64,000 bases of DNA from Pasteurella sp049941595 (GCA_049941595.1 JBNFNA010000002.1:205447-269446), one strand, 5' to 3'. Shown: positions 9,445-17,306, counted from the first letter of the stretch. Made by a program: numbers and translations. Notes: a model not told the origin generated them from the sequence alone.

Positions 9445-9466
9445 AAAGGGGATATCTAGCCCCTTT
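9445..9466. terminator. Bidirectional terminator between int and the helicase gene
   Basis: AAAGGGG / CCCCTTT stem with an 8-nt loop between two convergent genes. The leftward reading ends in CTTTTCTTGTTT. Confidence 0.7.
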
Positions 9467-9479
9467 GCTTTCGGATTTC

Positions 9480-11252
9480 CTATTTCTTCATTACATCATT
9501 AAAGAAATCATTATAATTTTTGAAATGAATATTTGTTCTAACTCCCTCGTTCTTTTTCTGCTTTCTAAATGGATGTTCATTACCATGTTGCTTTATTGCC
9601 TGCTCAATACCTGCAACAAAAGTATTTAAACCAAGCTCTTTTAAATTGTATGCTGCGGCATAAGCTACATAAGCGGGGTAAAGATGAGTTTGTATTCTAT
9701 TATCTCCCATTGTTCGAGTACCAATATAAAGCCCGTCTAATGTTCTACTTGTAAAAAAGTAATTGAAGAACGCCGTTAAAACATCAGATTCCATTTTTAC
9801 GGATAAAGCCTCTTCGCTTCTCATTTGCTCATTAAGGGCTTTCTTTGCCTCTTCAGGTTGAGTAAAAGCATTTAAGACTTTACGGATAATTCCACCCGCC
9901 TCTAACGTTACTTTATGGATAAAATCAGGATCTTTCTTTTCATCAGGTACGACCCTTTGAAAATCAAAAATAACCCTTCTTCTATCAACACCGCCCGCAC
10001 GTTCAGTAAACCGACAAGGCTCATTATTGATAAGCATAATTAAAGCCGTGATCTTAGTGAAAAATGGCTTTTTATGCTTTGGATTAACCCGCAATAAATC
10101 ACCCCCACTAATTGCTTTTAGTCCACCACCTTCGCCAGCATATTTGGATTGTTCAGGACAAAGGATTAGCGTTTTATTTTCAAATCCTTCTAAGTCTTTC
10201 GCATTGTCAAAATCTTCTAGCTTGGCAGATATGGTATTTTGCTCACCCGCTAATAATGTCGCAATATGAGCAAAAACAGATTTACCGCTACCACCTTTCC
10301 CCGTTAACTCAAAGAAAAGTTGCCAGTTATAGCGATTGGTTAAGATCGCATAAAGTGCGGCTAAAATATTACGCTGTTTCTTTTCACAACCATTCGCCAC
10401 AAAAGATAACCAATCATCAAAATGTGGGGTATTTTGGGCGTGTTCATCATAATCATGAGGAATATAAGAAGTTAGCCAGTGATTGCGGTTATGTGGCTCA
10501 AACGCTAGCGTATTGCGGTTTAATACACCATTGTTAAAGGCAATAAACTCATTAGCTTGTTCGCCCATTCGTGGTAACTGTGCTTTTAATGTATTTAACA
10601 AACTATTGATAGTGCGATCACTATAACCTAGCTCATTTTTATCAAAAAACTGTACCGCTTTTTCTTCGATATCCTCTAGCTCTAGTTTATTCCAAGCCTG
10701 ATTATCATAGTGGTAAATCTCACGACTACCACGCTGTAAAGCAAGATCTAGCCCTAACCACTGGGTAAAGGCTCTCGCTTTTTCATTGGTGCGATCGTTC
10801 TCCTTAATTTTTGGTGTGCTCTCTGTTGCTTTGCTGATGATTTCTGCCGTAGCACTATCATTTCTTAAACGTTCAACATATTGGCTTAGGTTTTCTACTG
10901 TCTGTCCAAGCATATCGCATAGCAAAACTATTTTCGCCTTGGTATTTTTGGCGATGTTTAAGCAAAGTGCGGTAATTTCGGCTTGAGAAAGCTCACCAAA
11001 TTGAATGAATTTTATTGATTGCTGATCAATTGGGGCAATACGTACCTGATTGATTTCTTTAAGTTGTTTTTCCCATAAAATCACGGGTTTTTGCTTTGAG
11101 TCATGTTGTAATGCTTGGCAAAGTAAAAGCCACACGGTGCCCTTGCCTTTATTCCAAGCGTTCCAAGCACCTCCACCAGCTAAAACAATCAAATCATTCA
11201 TAAAATCTTTTGGTTGCTCTTTTAAGTGTGGTGCATTAATTAATTTGCTCAT
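9480..11252 (-). CDS. P4/D5-family replication helicase (PICI Rep/primase-type)
   Basis: 590 residues from the ATG preceded by AAGGAGG; a longer reading to 11276 has no such site. A D5-N-like region (about 160-280) leads into an SF3-type ATPase with Walker A GKGGSGKS at 318-325, a Walker-B-like LILCPEQ near 363 and LIMLINNEP with a sensor Asn. The first 150 residues lack the zinc finger and TOPRIM-like primase of P4 alpha, so primase activity is unproven. It probably unwinds the element's origin during helper-induced replication. It overlaps the preceding gene by 17 bp and carries an uptake sequence at 10965-10973. Confidence 0.85.
   Translation of the reverse strand: MSKLINAPHLKEQPKDFMNDLIVLAGGGAWNAWNKGKGTVWLLLCQALQHDSKQKPVILWEKQLKEINQVRIAPIDQQSIKFIQFGELSQAEITALCLNIAKNTKAKIVLLCDMLGQTVENLSQYVERLRNDSATAEIISKATESTPKIKENDRTNEKARAFTQWLGLDLALQRGSREIYHYDNQAWNKLELEDIEEKAVQFFDKNELGYSDRTINSLLNTLKAQLPRMGEQANEFIAFNNGVLNRNTLAFEPHNRNHWLTSYIPHDYDEHAQNTPHFDDWLSFVANGCEKKQRNILAALYAILTNRYNWQLFFELTGKGGSGKSVFAHIATLLAGEQNTISAKLEDFDNAKDLEGFENKTLILCPEQSKYAGEGGGLKAISGGDLLRVNPKHKKPFFTKITALIMLINNEPCRFTERAGGVDRRRVIFDFQRVVPDEKKDPDFIHKVTLEAGGIIRKVLNAFTQPEEAKKALNEQMRSEEALSVKMESDVLTAFFNYFFTSRTLDGLYIGTRTMGDNRIQTHLYPAYVAYAAAYNLKELGLNTFVAGIEQAIKQHGNEHPFRKQKKNEGVRTNIHFKNYNDFFNDVMKK
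10965..10973 (+). repeat. DNA uptake sequence inside the satellite helicase gene
   Basis: Perfect AAGTGCGGT. Other perfect copies inside the element are at 12222-12230 and 20239-20247, and at 16193-16201 on the opposite strand. Confidence 0.85.
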
Positions 11253-11661
11253 TCGCTCCCTCCTTAGAAATGCCATTTTCTAATTCAGCAATACGCATGG
11301 ATATGTTCTCCTGAAAATATGAAAAAGTATTAACAAGTGAATTGATCACACCGTGTTTTAGTAAGCCATCTATTATTTCATCATGAGTAAGCACTTTTAC
11401 CATTTCTTCGGGATCTAATGAGGGCGGTTTTGGTGCCATTTTGAGTAAATGTTTATTAATGGTGCCTAACTCATCATGGAGGATTTTTAGCCCATTAAGT
11501 GATTCTAAAGGGAATTTGCCAAACTCTTCGGCTAATACATTAAGTGCCTCACCAAAATAAGGGTACTCTAAGCCTAGTTTTTGAGAAGCAATAGAAATAG
11601 CTTTGATTTCTATCGGATTACATTTTGAATAATCCATTGGTTTATCTAAATCTCTCGTCAT
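11236..11661 (-). CDS. Hypothetical satellite protein, 141 aa
   Basis: 141 residues, acidic, mostly helical in appearance, with no transmembrane segment or recognisable motif. GGGAGAA precedes the ATG. It sits in the early-type operon just upstream of the helicase gene and overlaps its start, so a replication-accessory role is possible but not shown by the sequence. Confidence 0.7.
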   Translation of the reverse strand: MTRDLDKPMDYSKCNPIEIKAISIASQKLGLEYPYFGEALNVLAEEFGKFPLESLNGLKILHDELGTINKHLLKMAPKPPSLDPEEMVKVLTHDEIIDGLLKHGVINSLVNTFSYFQENISMRIAELENGISKEGANEQIN

Positions 11662-11665
11662 TTTC

Positions 11666-11986
11666 TTATTCTCCCAATCCTTCTGGATTACTGATTCTGA
11701 TTTCAGAATAAAGATCTGTGCTTTTTAAATAGTCGGATACTTCACAAGCTTGAGCATAGGTAGGATATTCACCCACAAAAGCAATCTCTCCTTGTTTATC
11801 AAAAACGGTTATTTCATAAGAGGAACGCTCTACTCTCAATGTTGAACCATAGACAAGCGGATCGTTATCCATTGCCTCACGTGCGATTTGTGCCGCCTCT
11901 TGGTATGTTTTCCCTGTGGCAATAATGAATGGTTGACCTTCTACGGTTTCATCTTCTCGATAAGTGATTACGCTGTATTTACGCAT
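11666..11986 (-). CDS. Hypothetical satellite protein, 106 aa
   Basis: 106-residue soluble protein with alternating beta-like segments (YSVITYRED, SSYEITVFDKQGEIAFVG), suggesting a small alpha/beta fold. No signal peptide or known motif. Its ATG overlaps the previous gene's stop as ATGCGTAA, implying translational coupling. I do not recognise the family. Confidence 0.7.
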   Translation of the reverse strand: MRKYSVITYREDETVEGQPFIIATGKTYQEAAQIAREAMDNDPLVYGSTLRVERSSYEITVFDKQGEIAFVGEYPTYAQACEVSDYLKSTDLYSEIRISNPEGLGE

Positions 11987-12194
11987 GTTTGCCCCCTTTG
12001 TTTTCTTTTAATCCTTGTGTTACTACGGTCTTAATTGCTTTTAGTGCATCAGCAGTTCCTTTGAAATGACCATTGCGGATATAATCTTTCGCAAAACTTA
12101 AATAACACTCTGTTTTCTCTACCGCTTTCGCTAACTGCTCAAAAGAAGGTTGATATTCAGGTTTAAAAGGTTTAACGGTTTTTGATTTACGCAT
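11979..12194 (-). CDS. Hypothetical basic satellite protein, 71 aa
   Basis: 71 residues from the ATG at 12194, which has GGAGG 5 nt upstream; upstream in-frame codons belong to the preceding reading frame. It is basic at both ends (MRKSKTVKPFKP and KENKGGKH) with a central helix. The start overlaps the previous stop as ATGCGTAA, the same 8-nt junction used at its own end. Unknown function. Confidence 0.65.
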   Translation of the reverse strand: MRKSKTVKPFKPEYQPSFEQLAKAVEKTECYLSFAKDYIRNGHFKGTADALKAIKTVVTQGLKENKGGKHA

Positions 12195-12405
12195 GGTCCA
12201 CCTCCAAAACATCAGGGGTAAAAGTGCGGTGAGTTTTAAGCGGGATTTTTCCAGCAAACACTAAAACATAATCACGGGCTAATTTTTTGCGTGCCTGTAA
12301 TTCGCTTTCGGCTGGAATACGGAGTTTATGAAGTCGATTAGATAGATCGGTGCGGAGAATACCTATAAAAATATAGGTAAACCCTGTATAATTAAGGTTA
12401 GCCAT
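12187..12405 (-). CDS. Small Icd-like phage protein (tentative)
   Basis: 72 residues starting MANLNYTGF at 12405, 6 nt after AAGGAT. The central ESELQARKKLARDYVLVFAG resembles the P4 host cell-division-inhibitor (Icd)-like family, which shares an AR..LA.DFVL..AG pattern; I recall this from family knowledge and could not search. First gene of a leftward operon with a strong promoter and two operator-like repeats. If truly Icd-like, it would arrest host division during satellite induction. An uptake sequence is embedded at 12222-12230. Confidence 0.6.
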   Translation of the reverse strand: MANLNYTGFTYIFIGILRTDLSNRLHKLRIPAESELQARKKLARDYVLVFAGKIPLKTHRTFTPDVLEVDHA

Positions 12406-12435
12406 AGTCTTATCCTTAGTAAGATTGTTGGTTAG

Positions 12436-12469
12436 AACGCTCAAGAATGTTCCCGCATCCTTGGGCGTT
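12436..12469 (-). promoter_or_regulatory. Leader hairpin before the Icd-like gene
   Basis: AACGCTCAAG / CTTGGGCGTT form a 10-bp stem (one wobble) with a 14-nt GC-rich loop. It lies between the predicted start near 12504 and the gene. There is no T-run on the leftward strand. It could be an attenuator or antisense-RNA target, as in P4-type immunity, but that is inference. Confidence 0.4.
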
Positions 12470-12493
12470 TGCTTTTTAAGAGCAATAAAACAA

Positions 12494-12539
12494 GTGTTTA
12501 TACACCAATTATAATAATTTAGGTGTTTATGCACGTCAA
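12494..12539 (-). promoter_or_regulatory. Leftward early promoter with two operator-like repeats
   Basis: On the minus strand TTGACG (12539-12534), a 17-bp spacer, then TATTAT (12516-12511): a near-consensus sigma-70 promoter. GTGTTTATGCAC (12523-12534) lies in the spacer and GTGTTTATACAC (12494-12505) at the start site, differing by one base and 29 bp apart. This is a classic repressor-operator layout facing the divergent ribbon-helix-helix gene. Confidence 0.65.
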
Positions 12540-12598
12540 GCTTTTTTTTGCTGGTTATTTCTGCTAAAGTGTACAAACAGTTAATATAAGGAATAACT

Positions 12599-12778
12599 AT
12601 GGCTACAGGACACAAAAATAATAAATCTACAACTAAGGGAATAAGATTTCCCCACGAGCTTATCCAGCAAATAGATAGGGCGGTAGAAGTTGAGAATACC
12701 CAAGGAGAAAAAACTAGCTTTTCATCTTGGGTAATTGATGCTTGTAAAACAAAATTAGAGAAATCTAACAATGAGTGA
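12599..12778 (+). CDS. Arc-like ribbon-helix-helix regulator, 59 aa
   Basis: A short gene on the plus strand, opposite to its neighbours. TKGIRFPHELIQQIDRAVE gives the RHH beta strand and helix A, and SFSSWVIDACKTKLEK gives helix B, as in Arc/YlcI-type DNA-binding proteins. AAGGA lies 6 nt before the ATG. It diverges from the early operon promoter and its paired GTGTTTATRCAC repeats, so it is the best candidate for the element's transcriptional repressor. No CI- or Stl-like repressor is seen elsewhere in the element. Confidence 0.75.
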   Translation: MATGHKNNKSTTKGIRFPHELIQQIDRAVEVENTQGEKTSFSSWVIDACKTKLEKSNNE

Positions 12779-12823
12779 TTGAAATAATTTTCATATTTGA
12801 TAGAATTAATATTAATTAAATTC

Positions 12824-12913
12824 ATGATTTTTCTTTCCTATATTTTGAGTTTAATTTGTGAGCGTTTATGTAATTCGTGGTTTTACTTCTTGGGAGAGCC
12901 AAGCGGTAAATAG
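12824..12913 (+). CDS. Possible 29-aa peptide after the RHH gene
   Basis: ATG to TAG encoding a hydrophobic start and ending CNSWFYFLGEPSGK. The ending is reminiscent of short Ash-type phage peptides, but the similarity is from memory and weak. No good ribosome site is seen. It may be non-coding leader or a remnant. Confidence 0.2.
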   Translation: MIFLSYILSLICERLCNSWFYFLGEPSGK

Positions 12914-12941
12914 AATGCCTCTTGGTGAGCCTTGAGGCATT
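12914..12941. terminator. Terminator closing the RHH gene, opposing the AlpA operon
   Basis: AATGCCTC / GAGGCATT stem with an inner AAGG/CCTT-type pairing, then TTATTTT on the plus strand. It lies between two convergent transcripts. Confidence 0.7.
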
Positions 12942-12950
12942 TTATTTTGC

Positions 12951-13307
12951 CTAACATTGACGATGGGATAGTAGCTCGCCCACACGATCAATATCATCTT
13001 CATCCAGTAAACGTTCTTTTAAGTTCTGTTCTCTAAGGTGCATTATTCTTAATTTAAGGTTGAATAATTCAGCCACCTTGCGCGCCTGTTCTTCATCTTT
13101 CAATGTGTAACGAGTATATAAATTACCCATAGGGCTTTTTTCTCGCTCACGATGTAATTCAATACCAAGACGGCGCTCAAGTTCGCTTACTTCATTGCGT
13201 GCATTAAGAAAATGTGCATCAAAGTAGCTTTCTTTTTCACTAATACCCTTCACAGGATTAAGTACTAAAGCTCGGGCAATAATCATTAAACGGGGTAATT
13301 TATCCAT
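12951..13307 (-). CDS. Hypothetical satellite protein coupled to AlpA, 118 aa
   Basis: 118 residues, highly charged and helical, with a central SELERRLGIELHRE segment followed by a beta-like YTRYTLKDEEQA region, suggesting a small winged-helix or coiled-coil protein. The ATG overlaps the alpA stop as TAATG, so the two are translationally coupled. That points to a regulatory or replication-control role with AlpA, but no family is recognised. Confidence 0.7.
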   Translation of the reverse strand: MDKLPRLMIIARALVLNPVKGISEKESYFDAHFLNARNEVSELERRLGIELHREREKSPMGNLYTRYTLKDEEQARKVAELFNLKLRIMHLREQNLKERLLDEDDIDRVGELLSHRQC

Positions 13308-13513
13308 TACGCACCTCGCATTGCTTTTTGTTCTTCAATCCACGCATTCACTTCCTCTAAATCCCAGCGGATAAAGTTGTCTGAAAAGCGGATTGGTTGA
13401 GGGAATTTACCAGCCTTAACCAGTGAATTAAGTTTGGTGCGACCAAAGCCAACAATTTTGGTGACTTCTTTGCCTGGGATGAGTTTTTGGGATAAGGTTT
13501 GAGCCTCGCTCAT
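13307..13513 (-). CDS. alpA: AlpA-family transcriptional activator
   Basis: 68-residue MerR-like winged-helix DNA-binding protein. It shows the family pattern LIPGKEVTKIVGFGRTKL (helix-turn-helix), then GKFPQPIRF and IRWDLEEVNAWIEEQ. In Gram-negative PICIs AlpA is the activator that couples induction to the helper, and in P4-like islands it also supports excision. GAGAGG lies 8 nt before the start. Upstream is a promoter with a 12-bp palindrome and a long inverted repeat. Confidence 0.88.
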   Translation of the reverse strand: MSEAQTLSQKLIPGKEVTKIVGFGRTKLNSLVKAGKFPQPIRFSDNFIRWDLEEVNAWIEEQKAMRGA

Positions 13514-13518
13514 AAAAA

Positions 13519-13616
13519 AAATACCTCTCGTTAGTTTAACTTTGTGGAGTAGTGTTCTATTCCGTGGAGTTGTCTAGACAAGAGGTATTTAACAATATTG
13601 AGGAGGGATTATAGCA
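13519..13616 (-). promoter_or_regulatory. alpA control region
   Basis: An extended -10 TGCTATAAT (13616-13608, minus strand) is followed downstream by the perfect palindrome TTGTCTAGACAA (13570-13581). A 10-bp inverted repeat AAATACCTCT (13519-13528) / AGAGGTATTT (13581-13590) spans the leader, and GTGGAGT occurs twice (13544 and 13564). Together these suggest several protein-binding sites controlling alpA. Confidence 0.5.
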
Positions 13617-13671
13617 ATAGGGTAATAGTAACTTTCGCTATAACCTCTTACTATGATAGCAATTAAATCAA

Positions 13672-14669
13672 TTAGTTACGATTTATAGGGCAAGCAACTA
13701 TTTCTATTGCTTGGGCTTGCTTTTGTGAAAGTCTATACTTTGCTTGGAGCTCTTTTGCTATTGAATCTGCTTTCGAAGCATTGCCTAGTTCAGGATTATA
13801 ATCTCCCCAATAATCTCTTCTAGCTTGAATAGCTAATGCTAATCGATCATTTTCCATAAATTCGTTGAGCAATATAGGCGCGTTTTTTTGGTCAAGTTGT
13901 TGTTTTAATTTTTCAATTTCTTTATCTTTTTTATTATTTTCTTCTTTTACTCTTTCCAAATCATTTTTTAACTTGCTATTTTCTATGATTCTATCATCGC
14001 CTTTATCAATAACAGAAAATGCTTTGAGAAAATTAATTAGGTGATCATGTAATATCCTTATATCATCTAAATATAATGGTGTATTATTCTCATCTACGGT
14101 TAAAAGGCAAACAGTCTCCTCATAAATGGATGCTAAATATTTAGGAAACTTTTTAAAGAAACCTGTATTTATTACTTCATCTATATTAAATTCATTCAAT
14201 CCGTTAATTCTAAGGTAACCTTCAAAACTTACATTTTCAATTTCATTAATATTCCCATTAAAAATACTAATTTGTACAATTTTTCTTAAGCGTTCATATG
14301 TATATTTTTCTTTAGATAAACAAACATAGAAATCAAAAAAACTATTCTCTTTATGTAGCCATAAATGCTCTTCAGACCAGTCAATTTCAAATTCTCGTGG
14401 ATTAAAGCGGAAATATAATGACAAATCTGAATAGTCTAATCTCAGTTCTCTAAATTCATCTAAATCTTTTATAAAGTTGACTTCTTTTCTATTGATTGAA
14501 TGTATATTTTTTTATCACCACTTAAATAAACAGATGATATTAGGTCGCCATTTTGAATATACTCTAATAAATCTCGAACAGATATATCAACTTGATAATT
14601 AGTAGAAATATATTTTACTGCGTCATCTAATGAATATGCTTTTTTAGGTAAAACTCTTTGTGGTGTCAT
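13672..14669 (-). pseudogene. Frameshifted phage-type coiled-coil protein
   Basis: Two same-strand frames (14669-14469, 66 aa, and onward to 13672) form one protein of about 330 residues if one A is added to the AAAA run at 14485-14488. The N-terminal part SLDDAVKYIS...DLLEYIQNGDL looks like a helix-turn-helix-type domain. The middle is novel and is followed by a Lys/Glu coiled coil (RVKEENNKKDKEIEKLKQQL). The C-terminal RRDYWGDYNPELGNASKAD is a recurring tail of phage regulatory proteins. The shift is a mutation, sequencing error or recoding; the downstream half alone has only a poor TTG start at 14424. Confidence 0.65.
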
Positions 14670-14702
14670 AAATGCCCCTTTCGCATTTGCCCTTATGATA
14701 GG

Positions 14703-14755
14703 AACGCACCAACAAGATAATGTTTCTTGCTTTCGGGGATCAGCCTAGGTGCGTT
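14703..14755 (-). ncRNA. Structured RNA-like hairpin between cargo genes
   Basis: Outer 8-bp stem AACGCACC / GGTGCGTT encloses 37 nt containing a second stem CAAGA / TCTTG. It lies 8 nt past the proline-rich gene and 34 nt before the next start, with no T-tract, so it is not a standard terminator. It could be a processed RNA, a riboregulator, or the tail of the cargo transcript. Confidence 0.35.
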
Positions 14756-14762
14756 GATTTGA

Positions 14763-14879
14763 TTACTGTGTTTTTTTCGGATTAACTGGTGGTGTTGTAG
14801 GTCTAGGTGGTTTAGGTTTTGGCACTTTTAGATTAAATCCTTCTGTTGATGGCGTAGTGTTTTTGTTGTCATGTCCCAT
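14763..14879 (-). CDS. Small proline/lysine-rich protein, 38 aa
   Basis: MGHDNKNTTPSTEG followed by a Pro/Lys-rich C-terminus (KPKPPRPTTPPVNPKK). The ATG overlaps the stop of the upstream membrane-protein gene as TAATG, so it is translationally coupled and almost certainly real despite its size. The Pro-rich tail suggests a docking peptide for a partner protein. I infer it functions with its membrane neighbour. Confidence 0.65.
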   Translation of the reverse strand: MGHDNKNTTPSTEGFNLKVPKPKPPRPTTPPVNPKKTQ

Positions 14880-15544
14880 TAGCTTTCTCCATTTGTAGGT
14901 TGTTGTGTAGTTGAAATTAGCAAATTATCCATTTTTTCGGATATGCTTATATACTCCACTTTATATAAACTCTTAACATTACTATCAGACATTAGAAAGA
15001 TTTCTGCATCTTCTATACATAGCTGAAAAAATTCATCAGTTTCTTTGCAAGCAACAGTAATACCACGAATAAATAAATTTTTATCCCAAATAATTATATC
15101 TATCCAGTCACCTTTTTTTAACTTTAATAATAAGTAGTTAGTGGTATAACTTCCATAATTAATAGATATTCCTGATTTTAATAAAATAGATAAAAAGTAT
15201 TCCTTAGTTTCTATATATGAAATAAATAGCCCTAATCCAAATGAAACAAATCCCGCTTTAATTATTTCTTGATAAGGTATTTCTTTGATTTCTTTGTCGT
15301 TAAAATCCCATACATTTAAGATTTTAACATCTTTCATATTAAATCCTACCTTTCCGACTTCACAATAAAGATCTGCTATATAGTAGAATTGAAGAATAGC
15401 ATACGACATAACTCCATAAAAGATAATAAAAATGGAGTATTTGAAATTACCCCAAGGCTTATGCTCGGTTATTTTGTCTAATAGCATCGTTGTGATAATA
15501 CCAGGAAATAAAATCATAATGATTTTTATGCTAAGTTCATCCAT
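14879..15544 (-). CDS. Membrane-anchored cargo protein (DUF6338-like, tentative)
   Basis: 221 residues. Hydrophobic segments at about 5-22 and 36-56, a third near 98-113, then a soluble C-terminal domain with a small-barrel pattern (KKGDWIDIIIWDKNLFIRG) and a strongly acidic stretch. The layout recalls DUF6338 membrane proteins, but I could not search. More AT-rich than its neighbours. It sits between TerL and alpA, a position where satellites often carry accessory, including anti-phage, genes, and is coupled to a small Pro-rich protein. Function unknown. Confidence 0.65.
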   Translation of the reverse strand: MDELSIKIIMILFPGIITTMLLDKITEHKPWGNFKYSIFIIFYGVMSYAILQFYYIADLYCEVGKVGFNMKDVKILNVWDFNDKEIKEIPYQEIIKAGFVSFGLGLFISYIETKEYFLSILLKSGISINYGSYTTNYLLLKLKKGDWIDIIIWDKNLFIRGITVACKETDEFFQLCIEDAEIFLMSDSNVKSLYKVEYISISEKMDNLLISTTQQPTNGES

Positions 15545-15638
15545 ATATCCATACCCTTCCTATTGAGTTAGTATTAAGAAGATTGTACAAATTATAACTA
15601 TTTTTTCAATGTTTTTAAGCTTATGATTCCCTATTAAT

Positions 15639-17306
15639 TCATAACTCTATTCCAATAAAATCTTCCAATGCCTTCTGATGTTCTTCGGATAGCTCAAAAA
15701 TCAGATCGCCATATTCAAGCTGATAAGTGCCAAAGGACATTAAAAAGGCTATTGCGGGGTCAATCTTATTAGCTGCCTTTTTCTTGTTTGGTTTAATGTT
15801 GGCGTTGGCATCAGTTTCCATTACCACGTTGGATAATGCCCACGCTAAAACAGGATCGCCATTGTGTTCTATCACTTGGCGATTAATTAGCACCTCTGCG
15901 GATTTTGCTACAGGGCTAAAACGTTGATAGGTTTGCGGGAATGGCTCAACGTCTAAGCCCGCACTTTGTAACTGTGTTCTTAAGTGTGTGGCATTCCAAA
16001 CATCAAAGCCAATCATTTTGATATTAAAGCACTCGGCATCTTTTAAAATATCATCTCTGATTTTGTCATAATCAATACAATCCCCCTCAGTAATACGTAA
16101 CCAACCTTGTCGCATCCATTGGCGGTAAATAGCCCAGTTTTTGTTGGCCACATTATTAAGCTGATATTCAGGTAAGTAATGACGAGTAACTAACCGCACT
16201 TTTTGCCCTTGTGGGAAAGTGTAACAAATACTAGTCAGGTCATTAGTTGAGGATAAATCTAAGCCCATATAACAATCCTGATGTAATAGGCTGCTTTCCT
16301 CATAATCCCGTTGACATAACGTCCAACTGCCCTCACTTAGCCAAGGGGTTGTACCTTGGCACCAAACATTAAAGCGTTTCGTTAACATTTCTACCCATTC
16401 AGACGGTATGCCACGGGCTTTCGCTATGGTGTTCTCAAAGTCAATTTGGGGAATAGATTGATTAATATTCGGGTTAGCCTTGATCCAAGTATCAGGATTA
16501 TCTATTTCGCTTTCGTCGTCTAGCTCAAAAATCAAAATAAAAATGCTGTCGTTTTTCTCGTTACCTTCGAGAATTTGTGAGCAATAGTCATAATGCTGTT
16601 TACAAGCTGAAATGGTATTACTCCCCGCGGTGGTAATCGCAAATAAAAGCCCTTCAGGTCTTGCCCCCTGTCCTAATTCTAATGCACTGTAAACGCTGTT
16701 ATCTGCGTGTAAATGGTATTCATCCACTATTGCAAGACTTGGGTTTGTACCTTCAATCGTGGAGGATTTAGCGGCTAACGGTCGCATAAGGCTATTATTT
16801 TGTGGATAGATAAGTTTATGCTGTTGGATTTGTACTCGTTTTCTTAAAGGTGGTGAAAGCAAACACATTTGGCGGGCATCATCAAACACAATACGAGCTT
16901 GATCACGGCTTACCGCGGCGGTGTAAATATCTTGTTGGCCTTTTTCCATCACTAAAAACCAGTTAGCCAAGACGGCTGCAACGGTAGATTTGGCGTTTTT
17001 TCTTGCCACTTGAATATAAGCGGAGCGGTATTTTCTAAGCCCTGTATCTGTATGCTTAAAACCTAGAATATTCGCAAATAAAAAGACTTGCCAATCACTC
17101 AAGATAATTGGTTTACCGCGTAAATGTCCCTTGACATGCGGACATAATCGAGAGAAAGCCAAAAATTGATTAACGATTTTTTCATCAAAATAATAATCCG
17201 GATTAGTTAAATCTTGAAAATAACGCTCAACGGCTAACTTCACCTTTTTACAAGCAATAATCTCACCGCTTTTTACTTTCTCTGCGTAGTCGTGCCAAAT
17301 ACTCAT
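15639..17306 (-). CDS. terL: Phage terminase large subunit
   Basis: 555-residue HK97-type packaging motor. N-terminal ATPase: Walker A-like ARKNAKST at 101-108, Walker B LAIVDE at 191-196. C-terminal RNase H-like nuclease: MGLDLSSTNDLTS with the first metal-binding Asp, then further acids (FDVWNA, DPAIAF). Full length, all motifs present, so probably functional. Its ATG overlaps the terS stop (TAATG). With its own TerS and HNH, the element can package its DNA without the helper terminase. An uptake sequence is embedded at 16193-16201. Confidence 0.93.
   Translation of the reverse strand: MSIWHDYAEKVKSGEIIACKKVKLAVERYFQDLTNPDYYFDEKIVNQFLAFSRLCPHVKGHLRGKPIILSDWQVFLFANILGFKHTDTGLRKYRSAYIQVARKNAKSTVAAVLANWFLVMEKGQQDIYTAAVSRDQARIVFDDARQMCLLSPPLRKRVQIQQHKLIYPQNNSLMRPLAAKSSTIEGTNPSLAIVDEYHLHADNSVYSALELGQGARPEGLLFAITTAGSNTISACKQHYDYCSQILEGNEKNDSIFILIFELDDESEIDNPDTWIKANPNINQSIPQIDFENTIAKARGIPSEWVEMLTKRFNVWCQGTTPWLSEGSWTLCQRDYEESSLLHQDCYMGLDLSSTNDLTSICYTFPQGQKVRLVTRHYLPEYQLNNVANKNWAIYRQWMRQGWLRITEGDCIDYDKIRDDILKDAECFNIKMIGFDVWNATHLRTQLQSAGLDVEPFPQTYQRFSPVAKSAEVLINRQVIEHNGDPVLAWALSNVVMETDANANIKPNKKKAANKIDPAIAFLMSFGTYQLEYGDLIFELSEEHQKALEDFIGIEL

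Noticed and set aside
12187..12825. A 212-codon minus-strand reading frame
   Set aside because: It runs through the early promoter, leader hairpin and opposite RHH gene. Only the last 72 codons have a ribosome site and coherent protein.
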